Positions 53,068 to 61,793 are shown, counted from the stretch's first letter. The stretch: 64,000 nucleotides of DNA from Bradyrhizobium sp. BRP22 (GCF_020194175.1 NZ_JADYVX010000012.1:62001-126000); one strand, 5' to 3'. The notes: a model not told the origin generated them from the letters alone. Program-made: numbers and translations.

Positions 53068-56013
53068 TCAGATCATCAGATCGTGCTGGGTGACGATAGC
53101 GCTCCCGGCAAGGTCCGAAACGAAGGCGAAATGATCGGCCGACTGCAGCTCCTGCAGAGCCGGCGCAATGGACTGCGCTCCCTCTCCTCCCTGGTTTCCC
53201 GCAGCCTCTTCATGATAGCTGCTATGGTCGGCATTTCCGAGGTCGAAACCGTCTGAACCCTCCTTGAAGTGAAATGTGTCTCCAGGCCAGAGCGTTCCGG
53301 CTGCCTCCGATCCAGACATCGTATCGGCAATTGAGGATCGCTCGAAATCCGCCGCGCCTTGCTCGGCAACAATGCTGCCTGTGCCTGCTTCGCCTGAGGT
53401 CGACTGATTGCCGCCATCAGACAGGGCACGCCATGCGAAATCGTTGCGGTCTGCGTCGCTGGCGCCTTGGATGGTGATCGTCACGACCTGCGCGGTGCCG
53501 TCGATGGTGGTCACCGTGAAGCTATCGGTCAGCGTGTCGCAGTCGTCGAGCGACTGCACCGCGCAGTTGGTATTGTCGAGCGTGTAGGTCCATACACCAG
53601 CCGCCGTCATCGTGAAGGTGCCATAGCCGCCATTGCTCGCCGTCGGCGAACAGACCGCGGTGAAGGTGTTGGGCGCATTGTCGACGTCGGTGTCGGTAAG
53701 CGTGCCGGTCGCGCTCGGCGTGCCGGGCCCGGCACAACCCGCCTCGATCACCGAGCCGCACGTCGTGCCCGAAACCACGGCCGCGTCGTTGGTGCCGTTG
53801 ATGGTGACCGTCACGATTTGCGCGGTGCCGTCGATCGTGGTGACCGTGAAGGTGTCGGTCAGTTGGTCGCAGACGTTGAGCGCTTGCACCGCGCCGTTGG
53901 CGTTGTCGAGTGTGTAGGTCCACACGCCGGCCGCCGTCATCGTGAAGGTGCCGTAGCCGCCGGTGCTCGGCGCAGGCGCGGTGACCGCCGTGAAAAGATC
54001 GGGCGGATTGTCGATGTCGGTGGCGGCGAGCGTGCCGGTCGCGGTCGGCACGCCCGGCGCAGCATTGGCGACGCACCCGGCCTCGATCACGCAACCGGTG
54101 GTGTCGCCGGAAATGACAGCCGCATCGTTGCTGCCGTTGATGGTGATCCTCACCACTTGTGCAGTGCCGTCCGCGGTGGTCACCGTGAAGGCGTCGGTCA
54201 GGCTGTCGCCGACATTGAGCGCCTGCACCGCGCCGTTGGCATCGTCGAGCGCATAGGTCCACACACCAGCCGCGGTCATCGTGAACATGCCGTAGCCGGC
54301 GTGGCTTGCCGTCGGCAAAGTGACGGCCGTGAAGGTGTTGGGCGCGTTGTCGACGTCGCTTGCGGTGAGCGTGCCGGTCGTGGTCAGCATGCCCGGCACA
54401 GCACGGCTCGCCTCGATCACCGAGCCGGTCGTCGCACCGGAAATGACGGCGTCGTCATTGGTACCGCTGATGGTGATCGTGACCACCTGGGCCGTGCCAT
54501 CGACGGTTGTCACCGTGAAGGTGTCGGTCAACGTGTCGCCGACATTGAGCGCCTGCACCGCGCTGCTGGCCTCATTGAGCGAGTAGGTCCACACGCCAGC
54601 CGCCGACATCGTGAAGGTGCCGTAGCCGCCGGCGCTCGTCTTCGGCAGGCTGACCGCCGCAAATGTATTCGGCGGATTGTCGACGTCGGCGTCCGTGAGC
54701 ATGCCGGTCGCCGGCGGTGTGCCGGGCACGGCGCCCCCCGCCTCGATCACCGCGCCGACCGTGGCGCCCGAAATGAAGGCCGCGTCGTTGACGCCGTTGA
54801 TGGCGATCGTGAAGATCTGACTGGCCGAGAGCGTGCCATCCGATACCGTGATGACAAAGTTTTGGGCTGTCGTCGCCGTCAGCGCATTGATCGCACCGCT
54901 GTCGGGAACGAAGGTGTAGGCGCCGGTCGTGCTGTTGACGTAAAGCGTGCCATAGAGACCGGCCTCCGATACATCATACGTCGCCCCTCCCAAGACCGTA
55001 TTGCCGACGGTCCCGCCGGCGATGCCGTAGGTCAGTACAGCGCCGCTGCTGGAACTGCTGGCGGCGAACGTGCCGCTCGTCGCCGTGAACTGGTCGAACA
55101 CCACTGTGTCGATTTCCGTCGGTCCCGTCGCGACGGTCAACACCGGCGGCGAACGCAGGACGAACAGCTCAGGAACCACCATCGACGGCGGCGGCGGAAG
55201 CGAATTATGGATCGGGAGAACGTCGGTCTCGATGAAATCGATTCGTTGAACCGGCAGCGCATCGATCGAGGGAGGCGTGCTCGACCCGGTTGCCCCCTGT
55301 TCCTTCGCGAAGTTGGCGAGCACGTCCTGCTGGGCGGCATGCAACTCCTCCATTCGAGTTGCATTGTTCGCGGTCTGGTTGATGCCGACCGAGGACCCTC
55401 TCCTGCTCAGGATGGTCGTCTCTCCGGGATCCTCGACAATGATGTGTCGCGGGATCGCCTCTTTGGTCACGAGCTCGAATACGCCATGCTCGAGATCCTT
55501 GTATGTGATCCTGTCGTCATCGAGATAGGTGGCGTCCGGCTCCGCGGCGTGGACTTGTTTCATGACCGCGAAGGTCAGTGCCGCGAGCGTCAATGTGCCG
55601 ATCCCGCCGGCATGAGCACGGCCCCGAATGCTTCCAACCGGCGTATCGACCGTGAGGCAACCGGTTCTCGCCACCCGTCCGGCAATGAAAGCGAAGGTTC
55701 CTCCGGTCACGCCAAACAAGGCCGAATGCGAGGCGCCGTTGGCGTCGCAGATCAATTCGTTCAGCACCAGGCGGGTGCCGGGACACAGGCTGAATACGGT
55801 GCCGTCGATGAAGCGAACTCCGATCCGCCCGTCGGCTGCCGTCTCGATCACGTCTCCTTGGTAAAGGGGATCGCCGGAGGTGAGTTGAACGGCAATGCCC
55901 GTCGCTCGGCTGACGGTGCAGCAACCGATCGCGGTTTGAACATCGCCTATAATCTGGGGAGGCTCGGCGAGCTTGATGTCGCCGGTGGGCTCGACGCAAG
56001 ACGCAACGAACAT
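53068..56013 (-). CDS. FecR-domain/VCBS-repeat surface protein, Cys-enriched
   Basis: 981 residues, no signal peptide. The N-terminal FecR-like domain (about 18-130: IIGDVQTAIGCCTVSRATGI, GDPLYQGDVIETAADGRIGV, VDTPVGSIRGRAH) is followed by a short hydrophobic stretch (LTLAALTFAVMKQVHAAE) and a linker. Next come a cadherin-like unit (about 305-405), four VCBS repeats (about 405-850) and an acidic tail. VCBS proteins are usually large secreted adhesins exported by type I systems; none is in the window. Unusually, at least 14 cysteines are present, many where VCBS and FecR relatives have Gly or Ser. It is divergent from a second FecR gene. Confidence 0.9.
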   Translation of the reverse strand: MFVASCVEPTGDIKLAEPPQIIGDVQTAIGCCTVSRATGIAVQLTSGDPLYQGDVIETAADGRIGVRFIDGTVFSLCPGTRLVLNELICDANGASHSALFGVTGGTFAFIAGRVARTGCLTVDTPVGSIRGRAHAGGIGTLTLAALTFAVMKQVHAAEPDATYLDDDRITYKDLEHGVFELVTKEAIPRHIIVEDPGETTILSRRGSSVGINQTANNATRMEELHAAQQDVLANFAKEQGATGSSTPPSIDALPVQRIDFIETDVLPIHNSLPPPPSMVVPELFVLRSPPVLTVATGPTEIDTVVFDQFTATSGTFAASSSSSGAVLTYGIAGGTVGNTVLGGATYDVSEAGLYGTLYVNSTTGAYTFVPDSGAINALTATTAQNFVITVSDGTLSASQIFTIAINGVNDAAFISGATVGAVIEAGGAVPGTPPATGMLTDADVDNPPNTFAAVSLPKTSAGGYGTFTMSAAGVWTYSLNEASSAVQALNVGDTLTDTFTVTTVDGTAQVVTITISGTNDDAVISGATTGSVIEASRAVPGMLTTTGTLTASDVDNAPNTFTAVTLPTASHAGYGMFTMTAAGVWTYALDDANGAVQALNVGDSLTDAFTVTTADGTAQVVRITINGSNDAAVISGDTTGCVIEAGCVANAAPGVPTATGTLAATDIDNPPDLFTAVTAPAPSTGGYGTFTMTAAGVWTYTLDNANGAVQALNVCDQLTDTFTVTTIDGTAQIVTVTINGTNDAAVVSGTTCGSVIEAGCAGPGTPSATGTLTDTDVDNAPNTFTAVCSPTASNGGYGTFTMTAAGVWTYTLDNTNCAVQSLDDCDTLTDSFTVTTIDGTAQVVTITIQGASDADRNDFAWRALSDGGNQSTSGEAGTGSIVAEQGAADFERSSIADTMSGSEAAGTLWPGDTFHFKEGSDGFDLGNADHSSYHEEAAGNQGGEGAQSIAPALQELQSADHFAFVSDLAGSAIVTQHDLMI
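53455..54790 (-). repeat. Four tandem VCBS repeats, period about 330-340 bp
   Basis: Repeat boundaries (G-T-N-D-A-A-V-I-S-G in protein) recur near 53785, 54125, 54455 and 54785. Each unit contains GYGTFTMTAAGVWTYTLDN-type and LTDTFTVTTIDGTAQVVTI-type strands. DNA similarity between units is high enough for unequal recombination, so copy number may vary between strains. Confidence 0.8.
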
Positions 56014-56456
56014 GGCTTCGACCTCGCCCGCTGAGTAATTTCAGGCCAGCGTGGTGCCGAATTCTTCTTGCTCTGGCTTAGCCCTACGCCACGAGGTCAA
56101 AATCTTCTTGGCGCTGGCAGCCCTGGGCTGGCCCGCCGAAACATCTCGATCCAAATTAAATGTAATATATCGGGAAAAATCGGCACATTCAACGCATGAT
56201 TCAAATGAATGTCCCGGTTAAGTCATCCGGGGGGCGCGGCCCCGGTATCGAGCGAGACGCGATCAGCCCGGTCACTCGAGCTGCAACGTTGCAGTGGCGT
56301 TTCGCCTGCATCAGGATTACGATGATGATGAATTTAAACGAGAGGTTCAGTAGCAGCCGCTCCGACGTCGTACATATTGCATCCGTATTGCGACCCACCC
56401 GCTATTAAGGCCAGCGGACAGTTACACGCAAAAGATCTTCTCAGGAAGGGGGGATC
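56014..56456. other. Divergent regulatory gap between VCBS and FecR genes
   Basis: 443 bases without a supported gene. It is AT-richer than its surroundings (AAATTAAATGTAATATATC near 56153-56171), consistent with promoters for both divergent genes. AGGAAGGGGGG before 56457 is the ribosome-binding site of the FecR gene. I see no clear palindromic operator. Confidence 0.5.
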
Positions 56457-57116
56457 ATGTGCACGCATACGATTATCGCATCGCTGACAAGTCTGGTTGT
56501 GGCGCTGACCATTCTTTCGCCTGATGCAGCGCACGCGCAGATCGCCCCTGCCGGACCTGCTGTCCAGAATCTCGCATCGAGCAACCCCATCGGAAAAGTC
56601 GTAACGGCGACGGGTTCGGTCACAATTGAACGTGCGAGTGCAATGGTCGTTCAGGCAAATATATCCGGCCAAGCGGGCCAGGTGAAAGTTGGCGATGTCG
56701 TCTATCTCGGCGATGTGGTCCGCACCGGAGCTGACGGCAAACTCGGCATCAACTTTGCCGATGGCAGCTCGTTCAAACTATCGAGCAACGCCCGAATGGC
56801 GTTGGACGAATTCGTATACGATCCGAATGGGAAGTCCAACTCGACCTTGTTTAATCTGACCAATGGAACGCTGACGTTTGTTGCCGGCAATGTCGCGAAG
56901 ACCGGCGACATGAAGGTCGATACCCCGGTCGCAACGATGGGTATTCGGGGCACGACCCCGCATGTCGAAATTTCGGATGACGGGACAGTCAAGTTTTCAA
57001 CCCTGATCGAAGAGGGCAAGAGCAAGCTGACGAAGAAGCCCGCCCCGTCCACAGCGCAGCAATCCGAACAGAAAGCCGATCGCAAGCTCAATTTGAATAT
57101 CTGCCGAGGGTGCTAG
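56457..57116 (+). CDS. FecR-domain exported protein
   Basis: 219 residues. A signal peptide (LTSLVVALTILSPDAAHAQ) is followed by a FecR-type domain: VVTATGSVTIERASAMVV, VGDVVYLGDVVRTGADGKLG, FADGSSFKLSSNARMALDEF and VDTPVATMGIRGTTPHVE. The domain aligns along its length with the N-terminus of the divergent VCBS protein, showing a paralogous origin. The Lys/Gln-rich tail ends in NICRGC. There is no transmembrane anchor besides the signal peptide and no FecI gene nearby. A very strong AGGAAGGGGG site precedes the ATG. It is followed by a TPR gene in the same direction. Confidence 0.87.
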   Translation: MCTHTIIASLTSLVVALTILSPDAAHAQIAPAGPAVQNLASSNPIGKVVTATGSVTIERASAMVVQANISGQAGQVKVGDVVYLGDVVRTGADGKLGINFADGSSFKLSSNARMALDEFVYDPNGKSNSTLFNLTNGTLTFVAGNVAKTGDMKVDTPVATMGIRGTTPHVEISDDGTVKFSTLIEEGKSKLTKKPAPSTAQQSEQKADRKLNLNICRGC

Positions 57117-57224
57117 GCCGATTTTGCTTGAATCCAGCTCAGGCGCAACGCACCAGCAAGACGTGACGGCTTTCCGCGGAAAATCGACGCAGATTTCCCA
57201 ATTTCCAGAGTGAGGAAGCCTGAT

Positions 57225-58085
57225 ATGGACGCCAGTACGAGGGGAGGCATCATTGACGGCCTGGCGTGCACGCTCATCCTGCTGTTGCTCGGTTCACCCG
57301 CGGCGGCGCAGGATGCAAAAAAGGACAGCTTTCTGAGTGATATTGCGTTGTGCAACGGCTCGGATCAGGCGTCGCTTGAAGCTCGGATCAATGGCTGCAC
57401 GGCGCTCATCGATTCGAACCGCGGCAAGACCACGGCCCTGGCTATCGCCTATAACAATCGCGGCAATGCTTATACAGCGCAGGGAGACTATGACCGCGCC
57501 ATCCAGGATTTCGATCAATCGATCAAATTCAATCCAACTTACGTCAAGGCCTTTAACAATCGCGGCGTGGCTTACTTGAAGAAAGGCGAATACGACCTCG
57601 CCATCAAGGCTTTCGACGACGCGATCAAGCTCAATCCCGGCTACGGTGGCGCCTTCGCCAACCGTGCCCGGGCCCACCTGAAAAAGAACGATTACGATCG
57701 CGCGGCGCGGGATTATGACGAGGCAATTCGTCTTGAGCCCAATTTGCAAGCCGCGTGGGGCGGACGCTGTTGGACGCAGGCCGTCCTCGGCGCCTTGGAG
57801 GTGGCGCTGGAGGACTGCAATAAGGCGCTTCAATTGGGCTCGAACAACGCCGCACTGTATGACTCGCGTGGGCTGATCTACCTTAAAATGGGCAAATTCG
57901 GCGCAGCCATCGATGACTACAGTTCGGCGCTGCAACGCGATCCGAAGCTGGCGACCGCGCTCTATGGGCGCGGGCTCGCCAGGCTGAAAACGGGCGACAA
58001 AGTTGGCAGCGACGCCGATATCGCGGCGGCAAAGACACTCCAGGTCAGGATCCGTGACAACTTCACGCGCCTTGGCGTGCGGTAG
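57225..58085 (+). CDS. Exported tetratricopeptide-repeat protein
   Basis: 286 residues. A signal peptide (ACTLILLLLGSPAAAQ) is followed by five or more TPR units: AIAYNNRGNAYTAQGDYDRA, VKAFNNRGVAYLKKGEYDLA, GGAFANRARAHLKKNDYDRA, AAWGGRCWTQAVLGALEVAL and AALYDSRGLIYLKMGKFGAA. Such periplasmic TPR proteins act as interaction scaffolds. AGGAAG lies 6-7 bases before ATG 57225, while a GTG at 57210 would place that site inside the gene. It lies 108 bp after the FecR gene and may be co-transcribed with it. Confidence 0.88.
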   Translation: MDASTRGGIIDGLACTLILLLLGSPAAAQDAKKDSFLSDIALCNGSDQASLEARINGCTALIDSNRGKTTALAIAYNNRGNAYTAQGDYDRAIQDFDQSIKFNPTYVKAFNNRGVAYLKKGEYDLAIKAFDDAIKLNPGYGGAFANRARAHLKKNDYDRAARDYDEAIRLEPNLQAAWGGRCWTQAVLGALEVALEDCNKALQLGSNNAALYDSRGLIYLKMGKFGAAIDDYSSALQRDPKLATALYGRGLARLKTGDKVGSDADIAAAKTLQVRIRDNFTRLGVR

Positions 58086-58181
58086 ATACCAGTCTCGCGC
58101 GTGAACGCGGCCACCGTCGAACCTGCAAGGTCCAGCGCTCGCCGCGTCCACATGGGGGCCTGTTGGCGCCGGCGCGACGTC

Positions 58182-58625
58182 TCAACCCGCCGCGCGGACC
58201 TGCGGCGCGGGAAACGGCCCCAGCGCCTTCTCGGTCAGTACCGAGTCGCAATATTCCCTGATCTCCTTGATCTTGCTGTCCTCGAGCCGGAACACCAGGC
58301 AATAGTCGTTGTCGTAGCGAACGCCTTGCTTGGTGACGTTGTCGCCTTTGGCCTCGACCACGACATGGTCGTCGTCGGCGATGAAGCGATGGGCAACAGT
58401 GCGCGCCCGTTCCGCCAATAGCGAACGCACGTGACCATGCAGATCGTTGAGGATCGATTGCTTGCCGCGGAAGGTGCGCGACCAGGAATACTGTCCGGTC
58501 ACCGTCCATGTCGCATCGTCGGCGAGGCTCGCGGTGAACAGCGCACGGTCGCGCGCGGCGGGATCGGGATTTCCCGCCGCGGCAAAGATCTGCTGCATCA
58601 GTTTCTTGTTGTCGGCTGCGCTCAT
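58182..58625 (-). CDS. SnoaL/NTF2-like protein
   Basis: 147 residues of the NTF2-like cone fold: AADNKKLMQQIFAAAGNPDP, LADDATWTVTGQYSWSRTFR, VVVEAKGDNVTKQGVRYDND, YCLVFRLEDSKIKEIREYCD. Proteins of this type act as small isomerases or hydratases, or simply bind ligands; the reaction is not predictable. GGAG lies 8 bases before the ATG at 58625. Divergent from a LysR gene, which likely controls it. Confidence 0.87.
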   Translation of the reverse strand: MSAADNKKLMQQIFAAAGNPDPAARDRALFTASLADDATWTVTGQYSWSRTFRGKQSILNDLHGHVRSLLAERARTVAHRFIADDDHVVVEAKGDNVTKQGVRYDNDYCLVFRLEDSKIKEIREYCDSVLTEKALGPFPAPQVRAAG

Positions 58626-58720
58626 GGCGGCTTCTCCATGGATTGATTGAATACGCCCCCCTTGTGACGCGACGCCGATCATTCTTCAAATCGATAGCCA
58701 ATATGATATCTATTCACCCC

Positions 58721-59635
58721 ATGAATTTGAATTCCCTTGACCTCAATCTCCTGACCGCGCTCGATGCGCTGCTGCGAGACGCCAGCGTCAGCCGCGCCGC
58801 GATGCGGCTTCATCTGTCGCAGCCGGCCGCAAGCCATGCGCTGCAACGGCTGCGCGATCTGATCGGCGATCCGCTTTTGGTGCGCAACGGCGCGCGCATG
58901 GAGCTGACGCCGCGGGCGCAGGCGTTGCGCGCGCCGCTGGCGCAGGCGCTCGACCAGGTGCGCGCGCTGTTCGTTCCCGACGCGTTCGACGCGGCGCGAA
59001 GCGACCGGCATTTCCGGCTGATGATGCCGGACCTCGCGGTCGAGCTGCTGATGCCGCCGTTGATGGAGAAGATCACGCAGCTCGCGCCGCATGTGACGAT
59101 CGATGTGGTGCCGTGGCGGGGACCGGCGATCTTCACCGCCGAGTTCGCGCGCACCATCGATCTCGTGATCTCGATCGGCGACGCTTTCAAGGGCTTCCAC
59201 CGCCAGCGCCTTTATGTCGACAGCGACGCGCTCGCGGTGCGCTGCGGCCATCCCGTCGGCGCAAGATTGAAGAAGCGCGAGGCGTTCCTCGCGGCAAGGC
59301 ACGTCGCCGTGGTGATCCGTGGCCAGAACGAGGATCTGATCGATAGCTGGCTGCGCTCCAAAGGCATTGAGCGGCGCATCGCCCTCGTCGTGCCAGGCTA
59401 TATCGAGGCGCTGCACGTCACGGCCCGCACCGACCTCGTCGCCTTCGTGCCGCGCCGCCTGATTGCAGCCCTTGCCGGGCAATTGTCGCTGCTGACGGTG
59501 ACGCCGCCGCTCGATCCCGGCATCGACGAGCAGCATATGTTCTATCCCACCCGCGCCCAGATGGATCCCGGCTCGATCTGGCTGCGCCAGTTGATGCTGG
59601 AGACCGGCCGGGAGTTGGATACGCGGAAGACGTAG
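58721..59635 (+). CDS. LysR-family transcriptional regulator
   Basis: 304 residues. The HTH is at the N-terminus: LNSLDLNLLTALDALLRDAS, VSRAAMRLHLSQPAASHALQ, RLRDLIGDPLLVRNG. The effector domain has the style of the NahR/LinR/NodD subgroup (MMPDLAVELLMPPLMEKITQ, TDLVAFVPRRLI). ATG 58721 (MNLNSLDLNLL) is the natural start; an ATG at 58703 is possible. The 95-bp divergent spacer to the SnoaL-like gene contains ATAG...CTAT dyad sequence (about 58694-58713) of the LysR type, weakly supported. Confidence 0.9.
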   Translation: MNLNSLDLNLLTALDALLRDASVSRAAMRLHLSQPAASHALQRLRDLIGDPLLVRNGARMELTPRAQALRAPLAQALDQVRALFVPDAFDAARSDRHFRLMMPDLAVELLMPPLMEKITQLAPHVTIDVVPWRGPAIFTAEFARTIDLVISIGDAFKGFHRQRLYVDSDALAVRCGHPVGARLKKREAFLAARHVAVVIRGQNEDLIDSWLRSKGIERRIALVVPGYIEALHVTARTDLVAFVPRRLIAALAGQLSLLTVTPPLDPGIDEQHMFYPTRAQMDPGSIWLRQLMLETGRELDTRKT

Positions 59636-59662
59636 ACCCGCGTCGAGCGCGACGCCTCTCTC

Positions 59663-59700
59663 CGTCATTCCGCGGCGACGAAGTCGCGAGAGAATCCACC
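59663..59700. repeat. Partial CGTCATTCC repeat
   Basis: CGTCATTCCGCGGCGACGAA followed by GTCGCGAGAGAATCCACC; left half only. The gap 59636-59800 shows nothing else. Confidence 0.5.
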
Positions 59701-59800
59701 AGGCCACGGCCGCAGCCGGCAAGATGGACTTCGAGTTCATCGCGAGCCCGCATCGGGCCGCGCCACATCTGCCTGATGGCTCTGCGCCAGCCTCTCCCTG

Positions 59801-60010
59801 TTAGTGCTTCGCCAGGCTTGGATAGATCAGTGACTGATCTTCGACTTCCTGGTCCGGGAGCTTACTCAAGTTGGCCTTGGCGTGAAGGTCCTGCAATGGC
59901 GGCATAGCGGCAGTTCTGGCAGACATCTTGGGTGGCGTATGCGACCAGAGCACGGTGGTTGCTGCGAGCAAGGCGACGGCTGCAATGGCAGAAATCATCG
60001 GATGCTTCAT
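59801..60010 (-). CDS. Small hypothetical exported protein, 69 aa
   Basis: One N-terminal hydrophobic segment (MISAIAAVALLAATTVLWSH) acts as signal anchor or signal peptide, followed by a short polar domain (LQDLHAKANLSKLPDQEVED) with no recognised family. A perfect AGGAGG lies 6 bases before the ATG at 60010, which is strong support for translation. The upstream side is a gene-free repeat region. Confidence 0.72.
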   Translation of the reverse strand: MKHPMISAIAAVALLAATTVLWSHTPPKMSARTAAMPPLQDLHAKANLSKLPDQEVEDQSLIYPSLAKH

Positions 60011-60250
60011 GTGAAACCTCCTGTTCGATTTCGATAGGTCAATTTGCAGCCGCTTGAATACGTTCAACGGCCGCCGGCGAACGTGAATTGCCTCACATCT
60101 CACGCGCTCGTGTCTGCCAAGTTGTGAGTTTGCGATTTGCGGGCCGGCCTATTTTTCCAGCCGCCTTGGGCGCAATTAACCTGACCACGGCGTACCGCGA
60201 AGAGCGAACGTTCGAGACGTTACCGGATCGCTCGGCGGCCATGAGGGTCT

Positions 60251-60770
60251 GGTGTCACGTGCGCGGCGAGACGAATTATGCGAGCAATTTCAGCGTGATT
60301 TGCCCTGTCCACTCCTGGCGCAAAAAACATTCCGCTTCCGTCGTCGGGCAAATCAGCATTATGACTCCGCGCGTCTCACCCGAGAGAGGGGCGGGTCGCG
60401 ATCGTCACGAACGTTGCGGTGAGATGCGGTGGACGTGATGGGTGTGACTGACGAGCACACACATCACGGACGGCGAAGTCGTGTGGTCCTGGCGCCCCGA
60501 CGCTGGCGCTAAGCTTCTTACGAAGTGACGGTGGCAAAAGAGCCCGGTCACCGGGGAGAGCACGAAGTAAGCCGTAAAACCATCGCGCAGGGAAAGCCGG
60601 TGCTGCTTCGGTTGACCTGTGGTCCTACCCCCGTGCTTTTTGTTGCACGGGGCCCACGGGTGCGACCGGCACCCGGCTTTCCCTGCGCCCTCACTTCAAT
60701 GAGAGGGTGACACGAGACGCAAACCTCGGACGCCATGCGCCGCGAGAACGCGAACTCACATCCCTTACTC
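60251..60770. repeat. Long interspersed repeat element, about 500 bp, non-coding
   Basis: A gene-free stretch with features I recognise from abundant Bradyrhizobium/Rhodopseudomonas intergenic repeats: GACGAATTATGCGAGCAATT, GTGATTTGCCCTGTCCA, GGCAAATCAGCATTATGAC, GCGATCGTCACGAACG, CGAAGTCGTGTGGTCCTG and GGAGAGCACGAAGTAAGCC. The right half folds into a large stem (60585-60688). Open frames across it lack coding character. Boundaries are approximate. Confidence 0.65.
60585..60688. other. Large stem-loop structure inside the long repeat
   Basis: A perfect 16-bp stem, GCGCAGGGAAAGCCGG (60585-60600) with CCGGCTTTCCCTGCGC (60673-60688), encloses a second stem CCCCGTGC (60629-60636) / GCACGGGG (60645-60652). 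A small CCCTCA...TGAGAGGG hairpin follows at 60688-60707. Possibly a structured transcript or an element terminus. Confidence 0.65.
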
Positions 60771-60773
60771 CCA

Positions 60774-60874
60774 CCGTCATGCCCGCGAAGGCGGGCATCC
60801 AGTATCCGGCGAGCTCTCGGCTCAAGCACGACCGCCTCTGGAATACTGGATCGTCCGCCTTCGCGGACGATGAC
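60774..60874. repeat. Interspersed palindromic repeat, CCCGCGAAGGCGGG type
   Basis: Starts CGTCATGCCCGCGAAGGCGG and ends CCGCCTTCGCGGACGATGAC, with TGGAATACTGGATC inside. Same family as 2858-2956. Confidence 0.75.
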
Positions 60875-60915
60875 AGCAGAAAGCTGTTTGACATTTGAAT
60901 CAGAACCTCTCCCCC

Positions 60916-61036
60916 CGTCATTGCGAGGCGCGAAGCGCCGCGGCAATCCATTGCCTCCACAAGCGGAAAGATGGATTGCTTCGTGGAGCCCGTCATCGGG
61001 CGGCGCTTCGCGCCGACCCGGTGGCTCGCAACGACG
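60916..61036. repeat. Interspersed repeat, CGTCATTGCGAGGCGC type
   Basis: Starts CGTCATTGCGAGGCGCGAAG and ends GGTGGCTCGCAACGACG, with the inner pair GCAATCCATTGC / GATGGATTGCTTCG. Only copy in this window. Confidence 0.65.
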
Positions 61037-61055
61037 CGCACGGGTCACGACAGTC

Positions 61056-61140
61056 GTAGGACGGGTAGAGCGCAGCGAAACCCATCATTCACGCTGCTTG
61101 CTCCCTCGCGATGGGTTTCGCTTCGCTCTACCCATCCTAC
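61056..61140. repeat. Palindromic repeat, GAGCGCAGCGAAACCCATC type
   Basis: GTAGGACGGGTAGAGCGCAG...ACCCATC pairs with GATGGGTTTCGCTTCGCTCT...CCATCCTAC. Second copy of the family at 36844-36920. It lies 36 bp past the GST stop (minus strand) and may terminate that gene. Confidence 0.8.
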
Positions 61141-61175
61141 AGCAGAAGCAGAGGCATCGCGTCAGCGCAAAGCGC

Positions 61176-61793
61176 TTACGCCTCCGCCTCGAGCACCTTC
61201 TTCACCGCGGGCCGCTCGGCCATGCGCTTGCGGTGATCGACCACTTTCGGCACCGCCGCGAGATCGACGCCGTCGCCTTCCAGCCACTGCGCCATCGTGA
61301 ACAGATAGATGTCGCAGATCGTGTAGGCCTCGCCCATCACCCACGGTCCCCTGAGCATGTCGCGTTCGACCAGCGCAAAGCTTGCACCAACCGTTTTCGG
61401 GATCATGCGCTTCATGTCGGCAAAGGAGGATTCCTCCGCCGCCCAGCGATAGCCGCGCATCTTGTGGGCATGCGCGACATGCAGCGTGGAGCAGAGATAG
61501 CTGTTGAACGCCTGCACTTGCGCGAAGGCAAAGATGTCATCGAGCGGCGCCAGCTTCGCCTTCGGGAAGCTCTGGGCGATGAAGGCGAGCAGCGCGGGCG
61601 TCTCGGTGAGGACGCCATGATCGGTGACCAGCGCCGGCACCCGTCCCTTCGGATTGACCTTGAGATAGTCCGGGCTGTTCTGCTGGTTGGTCTTGAAGTC
61701 GATCCGCTCGATCGTATAGGGCGCCCCGGATTCTTCGAGCGCGATGTGCGAGGCGAGCGCGCAGGTGCCGGGGGTGTAATAGAGCTTGAGCAT
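61176..61793 (-). CDS. Glutathione S-transferase, beta-like
   Basis: 205 residues. It starts MLKLYYTPGTCALASHIALE, the beta-class GST N-terminus with Tyr and the Cys that in this class can bind glutathione. NPKGRVPALVTDHGVLTETP follows, with the cis-Pro and Glu/Thr glutathione contacts. The C-terminal helical domain contains VMGEAYTICDIYLFTMAQWL. Transfers glutathione to electrophiles or acts as a thiol reductase; substrate unknown. It lies 78 bp downstream of the PaaI gene on the same strand. Confidence 0.92.
   Translation of the reverse strand: MLKLYYTPGTCALASHIALEESGAPYTIERIDFKTNQQNSPDYLKVNPKGRVPALVTDHGVLTETPALLAFIAQSFPKAKLAPLDDIFAFAQVQAFNSYLCSTLHVAHAHKMRGYRWAAEESSFADMKRMIPKTVGASFALVERDMLRGPWVMGEAYTICDIYLFTMAQWLEGDGVDLAAVPKVVDHRKRMAERPAVKKVLEAEA

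Noticed and set aside
53467..56034. 855-residue plus-strand open frame with repeated GVGR motifs
   Set aside because: Exact shadow of the VCBS protein; its apparent repeats are the complement of the VCBS units.
60088..60438. 116-residue plus-strand open frame in the repeat region
   Set aside because: It overlaps recognised repeat blocks, lacks a good ribosome-binding site and has no protein-like pattern.
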